From contig NZ_FOSW01000012.1 of NCBI RefSeq assembly GCF_900114385.1, positions 1 through 64,000 of the forward strand: a stretch of 64,000 nucleotides of DNA. The letters run 5' to 3'. A program made the position numbers and the translations under genes. The notes under the pieces are model-generated. The model made no database searches. It worked only from the letters and a program-made list of their open reading frames with translations, and was not told the DNA's origin. This stretch comes from Geodermatophilus ruber (GTDB lineage: Bacteria; Actinomycetota; Actinomycetes; Mycobacteriales; Geodermatophilaceae). Position 1 is the first letter of the stretch. Every line of letters starts with the position of its first letter. Below are positions 54,445 through 62,528 of this stretch, one piece after another.

Positions 54445-55314
54445 GTGGCCGCCGTCCTCCTCGGGCTGCTGACCGCCCTGCTGTTCGGGACGGCGGCCTA
54501 CCTGGGGCCCGTGCTCGGCCGCAGCCACGGGGCGGCCGCGGTGCTCGCGGTCGGGCAGGTGGCCGCCGTCGTGGCCGCCGGTGCGCTCGTGGTCGCCCTG
54601 GGCCCGGCGCCCCCGGCCGGCCGTGCCCTCGTGCTCGGCCTGCTCGCCGGGGTCGCCAACGGGCTGGCGCTCTCGGCGATGTTCGAGTGCGCGCGCCACC
54701 TGCGGCTGAGCGTGATGGCACCGATCGGGGCGTCCGGGGGCGCGGTCCCGGTCGTGGTCGCCCTGCTGCTCGGGGAGCGCCCGGCCCTGTGGCAGCTGGC
54801 CGGGATCCCGCTCGCGCTCGTCGGCGTCGCCCTCGTCGCGGCGGGCCAGCGGGGCGGCTCCGGCGCCGATCCGCCCGGCGGCCACCGGGTGCTCGGGCTG
54901 TGGCTGGCCGGGGCGTGGGCGCTGCTCTACGGCGTGTTCCTCAGCCTGTTCGCGGAGGCGGTCGCGGCCGGCGACGCCGGCACGGACGGAGGGCTGTGGG
55001 CGGTGCTGACCAGCCGGGTCACGCTGCTGCTCACCGTCCTCGCCGTGCCGCTGGTCCGCCGGGCGCCGGTGCGACTGCCGCGGTCGGCGGTCCTGCCGGT
55101 GACCGTCAACGGGCTGCTGGTCCTCGCCGGCGTCCTGACCTTCGCCGGCGCCGTCTCCGCCGGGCTGGTCAGCGTGGTCTCGGTGCTGGCCACCCTGTCG
55201 CCGCTGGTGACGGTGGCGCTGGCGGTCGGCCTGCTGCGCGAGCGGCTGGGCCCTGGCCAGCAGATCGGCCTGGTCGCGGCCACGGGCGGTGTCGTGCTGC
55301 TGGCCGCCGGCTGA
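54445..55314 (+). CDS. EamA/DMT-family transporter
   Basis: A 289-residue membrane protein with ten hydrophobic segments in two repeats of five. The first begins VAAVLLGLLTALLFGTAAYL and ends IPLALVGVALVAAG; the second runs from LWLAGAWALLYGVFLSLF to QIGLVAATGGVVLLAAG. Likely exports or imports a small metabolite. The GTG at 54445 has a GAAGGGAGG ribosome binding site. Third gene of the LLM-amidohydrolase set. Confidence 0.87.
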   Translation: MAAVLLGLLTALLFGTAAYLGPVLGRSHGAAAVLAVGQVAAVVAAGALVVALGPAPPAGRALVLGLLAGVANGLALSAMFECARHLRLSVMAPIGASGGAVPVVVALLLGERPALWQLAGIPLALVGVALVAAGQRGGSGADPPGGHRVLGLWLAGAWALLYGVFLSLFAEAVAAGDAGTDGGLWAVLTSRVTLLLTVLAVPLVRRAPVRLPRSAVLPVTVNGLLVLAGVLTFAGAVSAGLVSVVSVLATLSPLVTVALAVGLLRERLGPGQQIGLVAATGGVVLLAAG

Positions 55315-55355
55315 CGGCGCCGGGGGGCCGGTGTGGCCACAACGGCCCCGCGCAG

Positions 55356-56144
55356 TCAGTACATGACCAGCCCGTTGGACACGTTGAGGTCCTCCCCCGT
55401 GATCGCCGCGGCCCGCGGTGAGGCGAGGAACGCGACCGCCTCGGCGACGTCGCGCGGGCGGACCAGCCGCTGCAGCGGCGAACCGCCCGCGAAGTCCGCC
55501 CGGGCCTCCTCGACGGTGATGCCCCGGGCCCGGGCCTGCTGCTCGAGCACCCAGTCGATCCGGGGCCCCTCCACCCCGCCCGGGGAGACCAGGTTGACCC
55601 GCACCCCGGAGGGGCCCAGCTCCCAGGCGAGGGTGCGCACGAGGCCGATGAGGGCCGTCTTGGACGCGGCGTAGGGGGTCCGGTTCACCAGCGGCCGCTT
55701 GCCGGTGACCGAGCCGATGACCACGACCGACCCGGAGCCGCGGGCGATCATCCCCGGGAGGAACGCCTTGCAGGCCAGCATCGTCCCGGTCACGTTGACC
55801 CGGAAGGTGTCCTCCCACTCGTCGAGCGGCATCTCCACCAGCGGCGCGCTCGGCCCGCCCACACCGCTGTTGTTGACCAGCACGTCGACCCGGCCGAACT
55901 CCGCGTCGGCCGCCTTGGCCGCCGCGGTGATCGAGTCCGGGTCGCGCAGGTCCAGCGGGACGACCAGCGCCCGCCGCCCGCCGGCCCGGACCCGGCCGGC
56001 GAGTTCCTCCATCGCATCGGTCGAGCGGCCGGTCAGCACGACGTCGGCGCCCTCGGCGGCCAGCCGCAGGGAGATCTCCCGCCCGATCCCGGTGCCCGCG
56101 CCGGTCACCGCGGCGACCGACCCGGTCAGCTCCGGTGCGCTCAC
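55356..56144 (-). CDS. Short-chain dehydrogenase/reductase
   Basis: A 262-residue classical SDR: cofactor loop VTGAGTGIGREISLRLA, VDVLVNNSGVGGPS, catalytic Ser region VVVIGSVTGKRPLVN, and YAASKTALIGLVR (YxxxK). The C-terminal GITVEEARADFAGGSPLQRL and ITGEDLNVSNGLVMY are normal. It lacks the usual Asp that fixes NAD versus NADP; the Arg in TGRSTDAM may favour NADP. GTG start overlaps the cyclase-family stop by four bases. Confidence 0.9.
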   Translation of the reverse strand: MSAPELTGSVAAVTGAGTGIGREISLRLAAEGADVVLTGRSTDAMEELAGRVRAGGRRALVVPLDLRDPDSITAAAKAADAEFGRVDVLVNNSGVGGPSAPLVEMPLDEWEDTFRVNVTGTMLACKAFLPGMIARGSGSVVVIGSVTGKRPLVNRTPYAASKTALIGLVRTLAWELGPSGVRVNLVSPGGVEGPRIDWVLEQQARARGITVEEARADFAGGSPLQRLVRPRDVAEAVAFLASPRAAAITGEDLNVSNGLVMY

Positions 56145-57124
56145 TTGACCGCGATCGCGTTCATCGGCGAGCCGGCGGCCCCGGTGATGGGCAGCGGGGC
56201 CGCCGACAGCAGGAACTCGTGGACGCCGTCGGCGGCGCAGTCCTCGCCGATCGCCTGCAGGTCCCAGATCTCGCCGAACGGGATCCCCATGTGCACCAGG
56301 GCCACGACGTGCAGCGGCTGGAACAGGTCGACCTCGTTGGGCCGGACCTCGCAGCCCCAGGTGTCGGTGGCGATCGCCGCGACGTCGTGCTCGTAGAGCC
56401 AGGGCGCGGTGTGCAGCGACAGGCCGGGCGCCGGCCCGCCGTTGTAGTCCCCCCAGTTCCCGCGCCGGGTCTCGGTCATCCCGGTGCGCACGATCAGCGC
56501 GTCGCCGGTGCGGATCTCCACGCCCTCCGCGGCGGCGGTGGCGTCGAGGTCCTCGACCGTGATCGCGTAGCCGGGCTCGAGGCAGTCCACGCCCTTGTGC
56601 CGGGCCACGTCCAGCAGCACCCCGCGCATGACGAACTTGCTCCGGGCGACCTCGATGCCGCAGGTGGCCGCCCCCTTGGCGGTGACGTTGCCGGCGTCGA
56701 AGCCGTTGTACATCTGCCCCTTCCAGAAGATGTGCGCCAGGCCGTCCCACTGGCTGCCGGACTGGTTGGGGGTGACCAGCACGTCGTCGGAGAAGCCGAA
56801 CCCCTTGGACGGGCCGAAGCCACCGGGCAGCGGGTCCTGCTTGCCGGCCAGGTAGTCGGTGCCCGTCGCCGTCATCATGTTCAGCGGGTTGGCCCGGAAG
56901 CCGCCCGACTGCGGCCCGTCGAGGTCCAGCGGCAGCCCCATCGAGATGACCTTGCCCTGGCGCACCAGCGCGGCGGCCGCGGTGACCTGCTCCGGGCCGA
57001 CGTGGTTGAGCGCACCGAGCTGGTCCTCGGCCCCCCAGCGGCCCCAGTTCGAGAACTTCGCGATGTAGTCGCGGATGACGTCGTCCCCGCGGAAGGGCAC
57101 CTCATCGACCGGCGAGCTGACCAT
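56141..57124 (-). CDS. Cyclase-family (kynurenine-formamidase-like) hydrolase
   Basis: A 327-residue protein of the cyclase family (Pfam Cyclase, PF04199), which includes kynurenine formamidase, isatin hydrolase and imide-type hydrolases. Seen are WGRWGAEDQLGALNHVGPEQ, ISMGLPLDLDGPQSGG, the metal-region SQWDGLAHIFWKGQMYNG and GDALIVRTGMTETRRG. The usual HxGTHxD metal motif is modified to DGLAHI, like the longer members of the family. ATG at 57124. It likely opens a cyclic amide or hydrolyses an N-acyl bond in the same pathway as the neighbouring FAD monooxygenase. Confidence 0.8.
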   Translation of the reverse strand: MVSSPVDEVPFRGDDVIRDYIAKFSNWGRWGAEDQLGALNHVGPEQVTAAAALVRQGKVISMGLPLDLDGPQSGGFRANPLNMMTATGTDYLAGKQDPLPGGFGPSKGFGFSDDVLVTPNQSGSQWDGLAHIFWKGQMYNGFDAGNVTAKGAATCGIEVARSKFVMRGVLLDVARHKGVDCLEPGYAITVEDLDATAAAEGVEIRTGDALIVRTGMTETRRGNWGDYNGGPAPGLSLHTAPWLYEHDVAAIATDTWGCEVRPNEVDLFQPLHVVALVHMGIPFGEIWDLQAIGEDCAADGVHEFLLSAAPLPITGAAGSPMNAIAVK

Positions 57125-57182
57125 GGTTCCTCCTGAACCGGTGGGTGGCCGCGTCCCGGGCCGGGACGCGGGGTGGCGGGCC

Positions 57183-58409
57183 TCACCGGACGCGCATGTC
57201 CGCCGAGTCGCCGGGCGTGCGGAGACCGAACGTGAGCGAGGGGTCGCCGGGCACCCAGTCGCTGCGGAACTGGGCCCCCTCCCCCAGGTCCCGGGTGCGC
57301 GCGAGCAGCGCGCGACCGAGATCGAGCTGGGCCGGCTCCCAGAGCCGCAGGGCCTCGCGGACGTCGCCGCCGGCGCGGACCAGCGCCGCCGCGAGCGCCC
57401 ACACGTCGTCGGCGCCCTTGGCGGTCGCGGCGGCCGCATGCGGGCGGACGGCGAAGGCCGCGTCACCGACGAGCGCGACCCGCTCGAAGGCCATCCGTGG
57501 CACGTCGACGTCGACCATCACCTGGAGGAAGGGGGCCGGGCTCTTCTCCGCGACCTCGGCCAGCGGGGGCGGCAGCCGGGCGGCCGCGGTGGCGGCGAAG
57601 TCGGCCAGGTGCTCCTCGCGCACCGCGCCCGGCGGCAGGGACACCTCGCGGCGCCGGCCGGAGCGGTCGGTGAGCAGGTCGGCCAGCGGCTCGCCGTCGG
57701 GCACGTTGCGGTACCAGACCAGGTTCATCAGCCGGCGGCCCGGCTCGACCGCGCCGTCGTAGTGCGGGATCGGGTAGGTCAGCGCGTGGGTGCCGGGCCG
57801 GACGAAGTAGGTGAGCGAGTCGTCCAGCGCGGCGAAGGTCGCGGGGCTCAGCTCCCGCTCGTCGACGACCGCCCGCCAGGCCACGTAGCCGCCGTAGCGG
57901 GGCCGGACGTCGGGCAGCATCGTGCGGCGGGTGAAGGAGGAGATGCCGTCGGCCCCGACGAGCAGGTCGCAGGTCGCGGAGCGGCCGTCGGCGAAGGCGA
58001 TCCCCACCTCGTCGGCGGTCTGCCGGATGCCGGTCGCCTCGGCGTCGAGGTGGTAGCGGTCGGGGTCCACGGCGCGCAGGAGCGTGCCGTAGAGGGTGTT
58101 GTAGCTGGTGAAGTGGTGCCGCCGGGCGGCCTCGGTGAGCACCGAGCCGTCCTCGGCGAGGTACCGGTGGTGGGCGGCCGTCGTGCTCACCGCGGAGAGG
58201 TCGAGCAGCCGGTGCTCCAGCAGGTACCGCACCGTCGTCGGGTGCAGCACGATGCCGACGCCGCGGCCCTCCAGGGGCACCCGCGAGCGCTCATGGACGT
58301 CGACGTCGCAGCCGAGGTCGCGCAGCACCAGTGCGGTCGTCAGCCCGATGAGCGAGCCCCCGAGCACGGCTACGCGCAGCCGCCGCCCGGCCTGCAGCCG
58401 GCCGGTCAC
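57183..58409 (-). CDS. FAD-dependent aromatic monooxygenase (2,6-dihydroxypyridine 3-hydroxylase-like)
   Basis: A 408-residue group A flavoprotein hydroxylase. FAD contacts are AVLGGSLIGLTTALVLRDLG (GxGxxG form), LLVGADGISSFTRRTML (DG motif) and FERVALVGDAAFAVRPHAAA (GD motif). GYVAWRAVVDERELSP and AAATAKGADDVWALAAAL closely recall 2,6-dihydroxypyridine hydroxylases. First gene of a three-gene operon with the cyclase-family hydrolase and SDR, divergent from the second PucR gene. GTG start. The substrate may be an N-heterocycle, but this is inferred. Confidence 0.83.
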   Translation of the reverse strand: MTGRLQAGRRLRVAVLGGSLIGLTTALVLRDLGCDVDVHERSRVPLEGRGVGIVLHPTTVRYLLEHRLLDLSAVSTTAAHHRYLAEDGSVLTEAARRHHFTSYNTLYGTLLRAVDPDRYHLDAEATGIRQTADEVGIAFADGRSATCDLLVGADGISSFTRRTMLPDVRPRYGGYVAWRAVVDERELSPATFAALDDSLTYFVRPGTHALTYPIPHYDGAVEPGRRLMNLVWYRNVPDGEPLADLLTDRSGRRREVSLPPGAVREEHLADFAATAAARLPPPLAEVAEKSPAPFLQVMVDVDVPRMAFERVALVGDAAFAVRPHAAAATAKGADDVWALAAALVRAGGDVREALRLWEPAQLDLGRALLARTRDLGEGAQFRSDWVPGDPSLTFGLRTPGDSADMRVR

Positions 58410-58495
58410 CAGCGGCCCCCCGCGCCGGCGGCCCGCAGTGTGGCCTGCGTCACGTGTAGCGTCTCGGCGGCGCCGACGGTGGAGGAGGAAGCCCG

Positions 58496-59749
58496 GTGCT
58501 CGACGCCGCGGACCCCGCGCTGACCGCCCCCGGCAGGCCGCCGCTGCCCGGGTGGGTCCGGGAGATGGCCGCCGACGTCGACCTGGTCGCCCTGTGCGAG
58601 CGGGTCGTGGCCCGCGACATCGCGGTGGCCTTCCCCGGCCTGGCGCAGGACGACGGGTTCGCCGGGCACCTGCGCGCGAGCGTGCGGGAGAACCTGCGCC
58701 TGCTGCAGCAGGTGCTCTGCGGCCGGCTGCCGCTGGCGGCGGTGCGCCTGGAGCAGCCGCTGGCCTTCGCCCGCGTCCAGGCCGAGCTGCACATCCCGCA
58801 GACGGCCCTGCAGCGCTCCTACCGGGTCGGCTTCGTCGAGATGTGGCGGGCGTGGGCCGACCGCCTGCAGGAGGTGGCCGAGGCGAGCGACGTCCCCCGC
58901 GCGGAGGCGGTGCGGGCGCTGGCCGACCTGACCGCCGCGATCCTCGACTACCAGGACCACGTCGCCTCGCTGGTCGCGGAGAACCACGCGCGGGTGGACG
59001 AGGCGCTCAGCCGCACGCGGGCGCACGTCCGGCAGGGGCTGGTCCGGGAGATCCTGCGCGGCGACCGCTCGTCGCTGGCCCCCTCGGACCTCATCACGCT
59101 CGACCACGACCTCGGCGGCGAGCACGTCGTCGTCCTCCTGCCGGCGGTGGCCGAGGGCGCGGCCGGCAACCTGATGACCGGGCTGCGGGCCCGCACCGGC
59201 GTGCGGCAGACCCTGGTCCACCCGCTGGACCTGAGCCGGACGGCGGTCTGGCTGACCGTCCCGAGCTGGACCGGGGGCATGCACCGGCGCCTGCTCGCCG
59301 CCCTCGCCGACGCGGGGATGGAGGCCTCGGTGTCCGAGCCGCTGCGCGGTCTCGCCGGCTTCCGCGAGGCCCACGAGCAGGCCCGGGACGTCGAGCGGGT
59401 GCGGGCGGCGTGGGGCCGCGCCGCCGCACCGCGGGTGCTCGGGCACGCCGACGTCGCCCTGGAGATCCTGCTGCTGCGCGACCCCGCGCGGGCCCGCCGG
59501 TTCGTGCGCGCCGAGCTGGGCCCGCTGGCCGAGGACACCCCCGAGGCGGGCCGGCTGCGGGAGACGCTGGAGGCCTCGTTCCGGCTGGGCAGCCACGTGG
59601 GCACCGCCGAGCACCTGGGGCTGCACGAGCACACCGTCCGCAACCGGCTGCACCGGGCCGAGGAGCACCTCGGGCACCCGCTCCCCGAGCGGCGCACCGA
59701 GCTGCAGGTCGCCCTCCGGCTGCAGCGGCTGCTCGCCGGCGCCGGCTAG
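58496..59749 (+). CDS. PucR/CdaR-type helix-turn-helix regulator
   Basis: A 417-residue regulator with an N-terminal sensing domain (RsbRD_N-like, about 20-165: VRENLRLLQQVLCGRLPL, GFVEMWRAWADRLQEVAE), a middle GGDEF-like region, and the C-terminal HTH_30: EHLGLHEHTVRNRLHRAEEH. The HTH lacks the usual NTV and reads HTVRNRL, still typical. The GTG start follows GGAGGAGGAAG. It probably controls the divergent FAD monooxygenase operon. Stop TAG. Confidence 0.87.
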   Translation: MLDAADPALTAPGRPPLPGWVREMAADVDLVALCERVVARDIAVAFPGLAQDDGFAGHLRASVRENLRLLQQVLCGRLPLAAVRLEQPLAFARVQAELHIPQTALQRSYRVGFVEMWRAWADRLQEVAEASDVPRAEAVRALADLTAAILDYQDHVASLVAENHARVDEALSRTRAHVRQGLVREILRGDRSSLAPSDLITLDHDLGGEHVVVLLPAVAEGAAGNLMTGLRARTGVRQTLVHPLDLSRTAVWLTVPSWTGGMHRRLLAALADAGMEASVSEPLRGLAGFREAHEQARDVERVRAAWGRAAAPRVLGHADVALEILLLRDPARARRFVRAELGPLAEDTPEAGRLRETLEASFRLGSHVGTAEHLGLHEHTVRNRLHRAEEHLGHPLPERRTELQVALRLQRLLAGAG

Positions 59750-59772
59750 CGGCCGGGCCGGGGCGCCGGGGG

Positions 59773-60657
59773 TCACTGGCCGGCCAGACGCTGCAGGACG
59801 CCGAAGACGCAGGCGGTGTCCTCCCGCAGCCGGTCCTGCGCGACGGCCGCCTGGTACAGGACGGTGCTCGCCGAGAACAGCGGCGTCGGGCTGGCCAGGC
59901 TCGCGGCGAACTCGGCGATCAGCGCGTTGTCCTTCTGCATGGTGGCCACGGTCGCGGTCGCCTCGGCGAACTCCCCGGCGGCCATGAGCGGCCCGCGCAC
60001 CTGCAGCATCCGGGAGCTGCCGGCACCGTCCCCGACCGCCGCCAGCACCGCCCCCAGGTCCAGCCCGGCCCGCTGGGCCAGCAGCAGCGCCTCGGCCGCC
60101 GCCGCGTTGTGGACGGCGACGAGCAGGTTGGCCACGAGCTTCATCCGGGTGCCCTGGCCGAACGCCCCGAGGTCGTGCTGCGCCCGGGTGAACGCGGCGA
60201 GCACCGGCCGGGCCCGCTCCTTGGCCGCCGGCTCCCCGCTGAGGTAGGCCACCAGGTCGCCGTCGCGGGCCTGCTGGCCGGTGCCGCTCACCGGGCAGTC
60301 CAGCAGCGTGGCGCCGAACGCCCGCGCCCGGTCGGCGGCCTCCTGCTTGGCCTGCGGGGACAGCGTGCTCGTCTCGACGATGACCAGGCCGGGGCGCGCG
60401 CCGGCAGCCACGCCGCCCTCCCCGTCGAGGACGGCGTGCAGCGCCGCCGCGCCGGGCAGCGACGTCACCACGACCCCGGCGCCCCGCGCCACCTCGGCCG
60501 GGTTCGCGCAGACCGCGCCGCCGCGCGCCGCGTGCCCGGCCCGGCGGGCGGGGTCGACGTCGAAGCCGAGGACCGGGACGCCGGCGGCGAGCAGGTGCCC
60601 GCTCATGGCCGAGCCCATGACGCCGAGCCCCAGGAACCCGACCGGCTCACCGGCCAT
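59773..60657 (-). CDS. NAD(P)-dependent beta-hydroxyacid dehydrogenase (3-hydroxyisobutyrate dehydrogenase family)
   Basis: A 294-residue enzyme: VGFLGLGVMGSAMSGHLLAA, substrate motif DCPVSGTGQQARDGD, and catalytic lysine in GQGTRMKLVANLLVAVHNAA. The C-terminal helical domain has DNALIAEFAASLASPTPLFS, which resembles GLYR1/tartronate-semialdehyde-type members. ATG overlaps the carboxymuconolactone-decarboxylase-like gene by 11 nt. Last gene of a three-gene operon. Confidence 0.87.
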   Translation of the reverse strand: MAGEPVGFLGLGVMGSAMSGHLLAAGVPVLGFDVDPARRAGHAARGGAVCANPAEVARGAGVVVTSLPGAAALHAVLDGEGGVAAGARPGLVIVETSTLSPQAKQEAADRARAFGATLLDCPVSGTGQQARDGDLVAYLSGEPAAKERARPVLAAFTRAQHDLGAFGQGTRMKLVANLLVAVHNAAAAEALLLAQRAGLDLGAVLAAVGDGAGSSRMLQVRGPLMAAGEFAEATATVATMQKDNALIAEFAASLASPTPLFSASTVLYQAAVAQDRLREDTACVFGVLQRLAGQ

Positions 60658-61231
60658 CGGGGCTCCCCACGCGCAGGTCGGGCAGCAGCGGGCCCTCGGG
60701 CACCGGCGTCCGGGCGACGTTCATGACCATCGCCAGGGTCGTGTAGTAGCCCGCGGTGACGACCAGCTCCACGAGGCCGGCGTCCCCCAGCTCGGCCAGC
60801 GCCCGGTCGAACGTCCCGTCCGAGACGCCCCGGGTCCGGTGCAGCTCGTCGAGCAGGTCCCAGACCGCGGCCGCCCCGGCGTCCATCCGGGCGGGGCGCC
60901 GGTTCTCGGCGATCGCGTCGGCGATCGCCGGGTCCAGGCCGGCCGCCAGCGCCAGCGGGTGGTGGTGGCCCCACTCGAACTGCTGGTCCCAGTGGCGGGA
61001 GACCACCAGGACCGCCATCTCGAACAGCCGGCGGGACAGCCCTCCGGCGAACCGCAGGTGCTCCCCCACCTTCTGCACCCGGGTCATCAGCTCCGGGCTG
61101 CGCAGCAGCGGGGCGAACGGCCCGATCACCCCTCCGCGCGGTCCCGCGCTGATCTCGGCGACGGCGGCGCGCTGCGCGGCGCTGCGCTCCTCCTCGGGTG
61201 GCAGCGGCAGCCGGTCCGGCCCACCGGTCAT
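60647..61231 (-). CDS. Carboxymuconolactone decarboxylase-family protein
   Basis: A 194-residue helical protein of the AhpD/CMD fold: GGVIGPFAPLLRSPELMTRV, LSRRLFEMAVLVVSRHWDQQ, FEWGHHHPLALAAGLDPAI and LVELVVTAGYYTTLAMVMNV. The redox CxxC of AhpD is absent and replaced by sequence around QFEWGHH, so it is a non-peroxidase member, either a decarboxylase-like or unknown enzyme. ATG at 61231 overlaps the LLM stop (ATGA). Confidence 0.87.
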   Translation of the reverse strand: MTGGPDRLPLPPEEERSAAQRAAVAEISAGPRGGVIGPFAPLLRSPELMTRVQKVGEHLRFAGGLSRRLFEMAVLVVSRHWDQQFEWGHHHPLALAAGLDPAIADAIAENRRPARMDAGAAAVWDLLDELHRTRGVSDGTFDRALAELGDAGLVELVVTAGYYTTLAMVMNVARTPVPEGPLLPDLRVGSPDGR

Positions 61232-62337
61232 GCGGCGCCGCCGGTCCCGAGCGCGTCCTCGATCTGCGGCATGACCTTGGTGGCCATCAGCTCCATCGAG
61301 CGGCGGGCCAGGTCGGGATCGACCCAGTCGAGGCCGGCGTAGACCAGTTCGCCGAAGTCGCCGGTCCGCTCGCGGAAGGTCAGCAGCTGCTCGGCCACCG
61401 CGTCGGGGGTGCCGCAGATGACCAGGTCGTCGAGGACGCCGTCGAGGGTGACCGCCTCGTCCGGCTGCTCCCGCGAGGTCTTGAACAACCCGAGGCGGCC
61501 CAGCGACCGCATCTTGGCGACCATCTTCGTGTAGTAGAAGCGGTACGGGCTCCGCGCGTCGGCCCGCCCGTAGGCCTCGGCCACCCGCGCGTCGTCGGCG
61601 ACGAACACGGTGCGGGCGATCCGCCAGTCCGCGGGCGAGGCGCTCTCCCCCACCGACCGCTTGCCCTCCACGTAGTTGGGCCAGTGCGTGGCCACCCACT
61701 GCGGGAGCAGGAAGTTGGCCGACAAGGGGTGGAAGTCGCGGGCCCCCATGGCCACCACGCCCTTCGAGAAGGGGGCGACGACGGTGCCGACGATCTCCGG
61801 CCGCGGCTGCTGCAGCGGCCGGCCCACGATGCCGACGCCGGCCTCGTCGTCGTAGGTGGTGGCGGTGGTGACGGGAAACCGGTTGCCGGGCAGCTCGATC
61901 CGGTAGGGCGGGTCGCGCTCCCACAGCGCGGTGATGACGTCGATCGCCTCGGCGAACAGCTGGTTGCGGTCCTCGTCCAGGATGCCGAGCAGCTCGGCGT
62001 CCGACGGCAGCGCGCCGGGGCTGACCCCGAGGATGAACCGCCCTCCGGACAGGTGGTCGAACATCGCGGCGTGGACCGCGACCAGCGCGGGGTGCAGGTG
62101 CGAGAGGTTGGTGGTCCCGGTGGCAAGGCGGATCTGCCGGGTCTCCGGGACGAGCGTGGCGAGGAAGACCAGGCTGTTGGTGATGTTCTCGTGCCGGTCG
62201 GTGAGGTGCTCCCCGATGAAGGCGTCGTGGAAGCCGAGCCGGTCGGCGAGGATCACCGCCTCCCGGTCCTCGCGCAGCGTGTCGGCCCACGCCCGGCCCC
62301 GCGGGTGCATCGGCATCGCGAAGTAGCCCAGTCTCAC
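61228..62337 (-). CDS. LLM-class flavin-dependent monooxygenase (369 aa)
   Basis: A luciferase-like enzyme: VRLGYFAMPMHPRGRAWADT, GFHDAFIGEHLTDRHENITN, IRLATGTTNLSHLHPALVAV and LSGGRFILGVSPGALPSDAE. The start and GEHLTDRHENITN resemble limonene- and alkane-type monooxygenases that need reduced flavin from a partner. The flavin reductase-GntR fusion is divergent, 191 bp away. GTG start. First gene of the operon with the CMD-like protein and dehydrogenase. Confidence 0.86.
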   Translation of the reverse strand: MRLGYFAMPMHPRGRAWADTLREDREAVILADRLGFHDAFIGEHLTDRHENITNSLVFLATLVPETRQIRLATGTTNLSHLHPALVAVHAAMFDHLSGGRFILGVSPGALPSDAELLGILDEDRNQLFAEAIDVITALWERDPPYRIELPGNRFPVTTATTYDDEAGVGIVGRPLQQPRPEIVGTVVAPFSKGVVAMGARDFHPLSANFLLPQWVATHWPNYVEGKRSVGESASPADWRIARTVFVADDARVAEAYGRADARSPYRFYYTKMVAKMRSLGRLGLFKTSREQPDEAVTLDGVLDDLVICGTPDAVAEQLLTFRERTGDFGELVYAGLDWVDPDLARRSMELMATKVMPQIEDALGTGGAA

Positions 62338-62528
62338 GACGATCCCCTCTGCGGCGGCCGGTGGTCGTCGCAGTCTCGGGCGGGGGCGCCGCGAGGACAG
62401 TGTCGGCGGCTGTGAAGTTCACCGGCGCGGGATGACGGCCTCCACCATCCCGCGGGCGGCCCGTCCCGGGTCTACTCGGCGGACCGCGCCCGCGTCCCGG
62501 GTGCGAACGGCCTCCAAGGACGGTCCGC

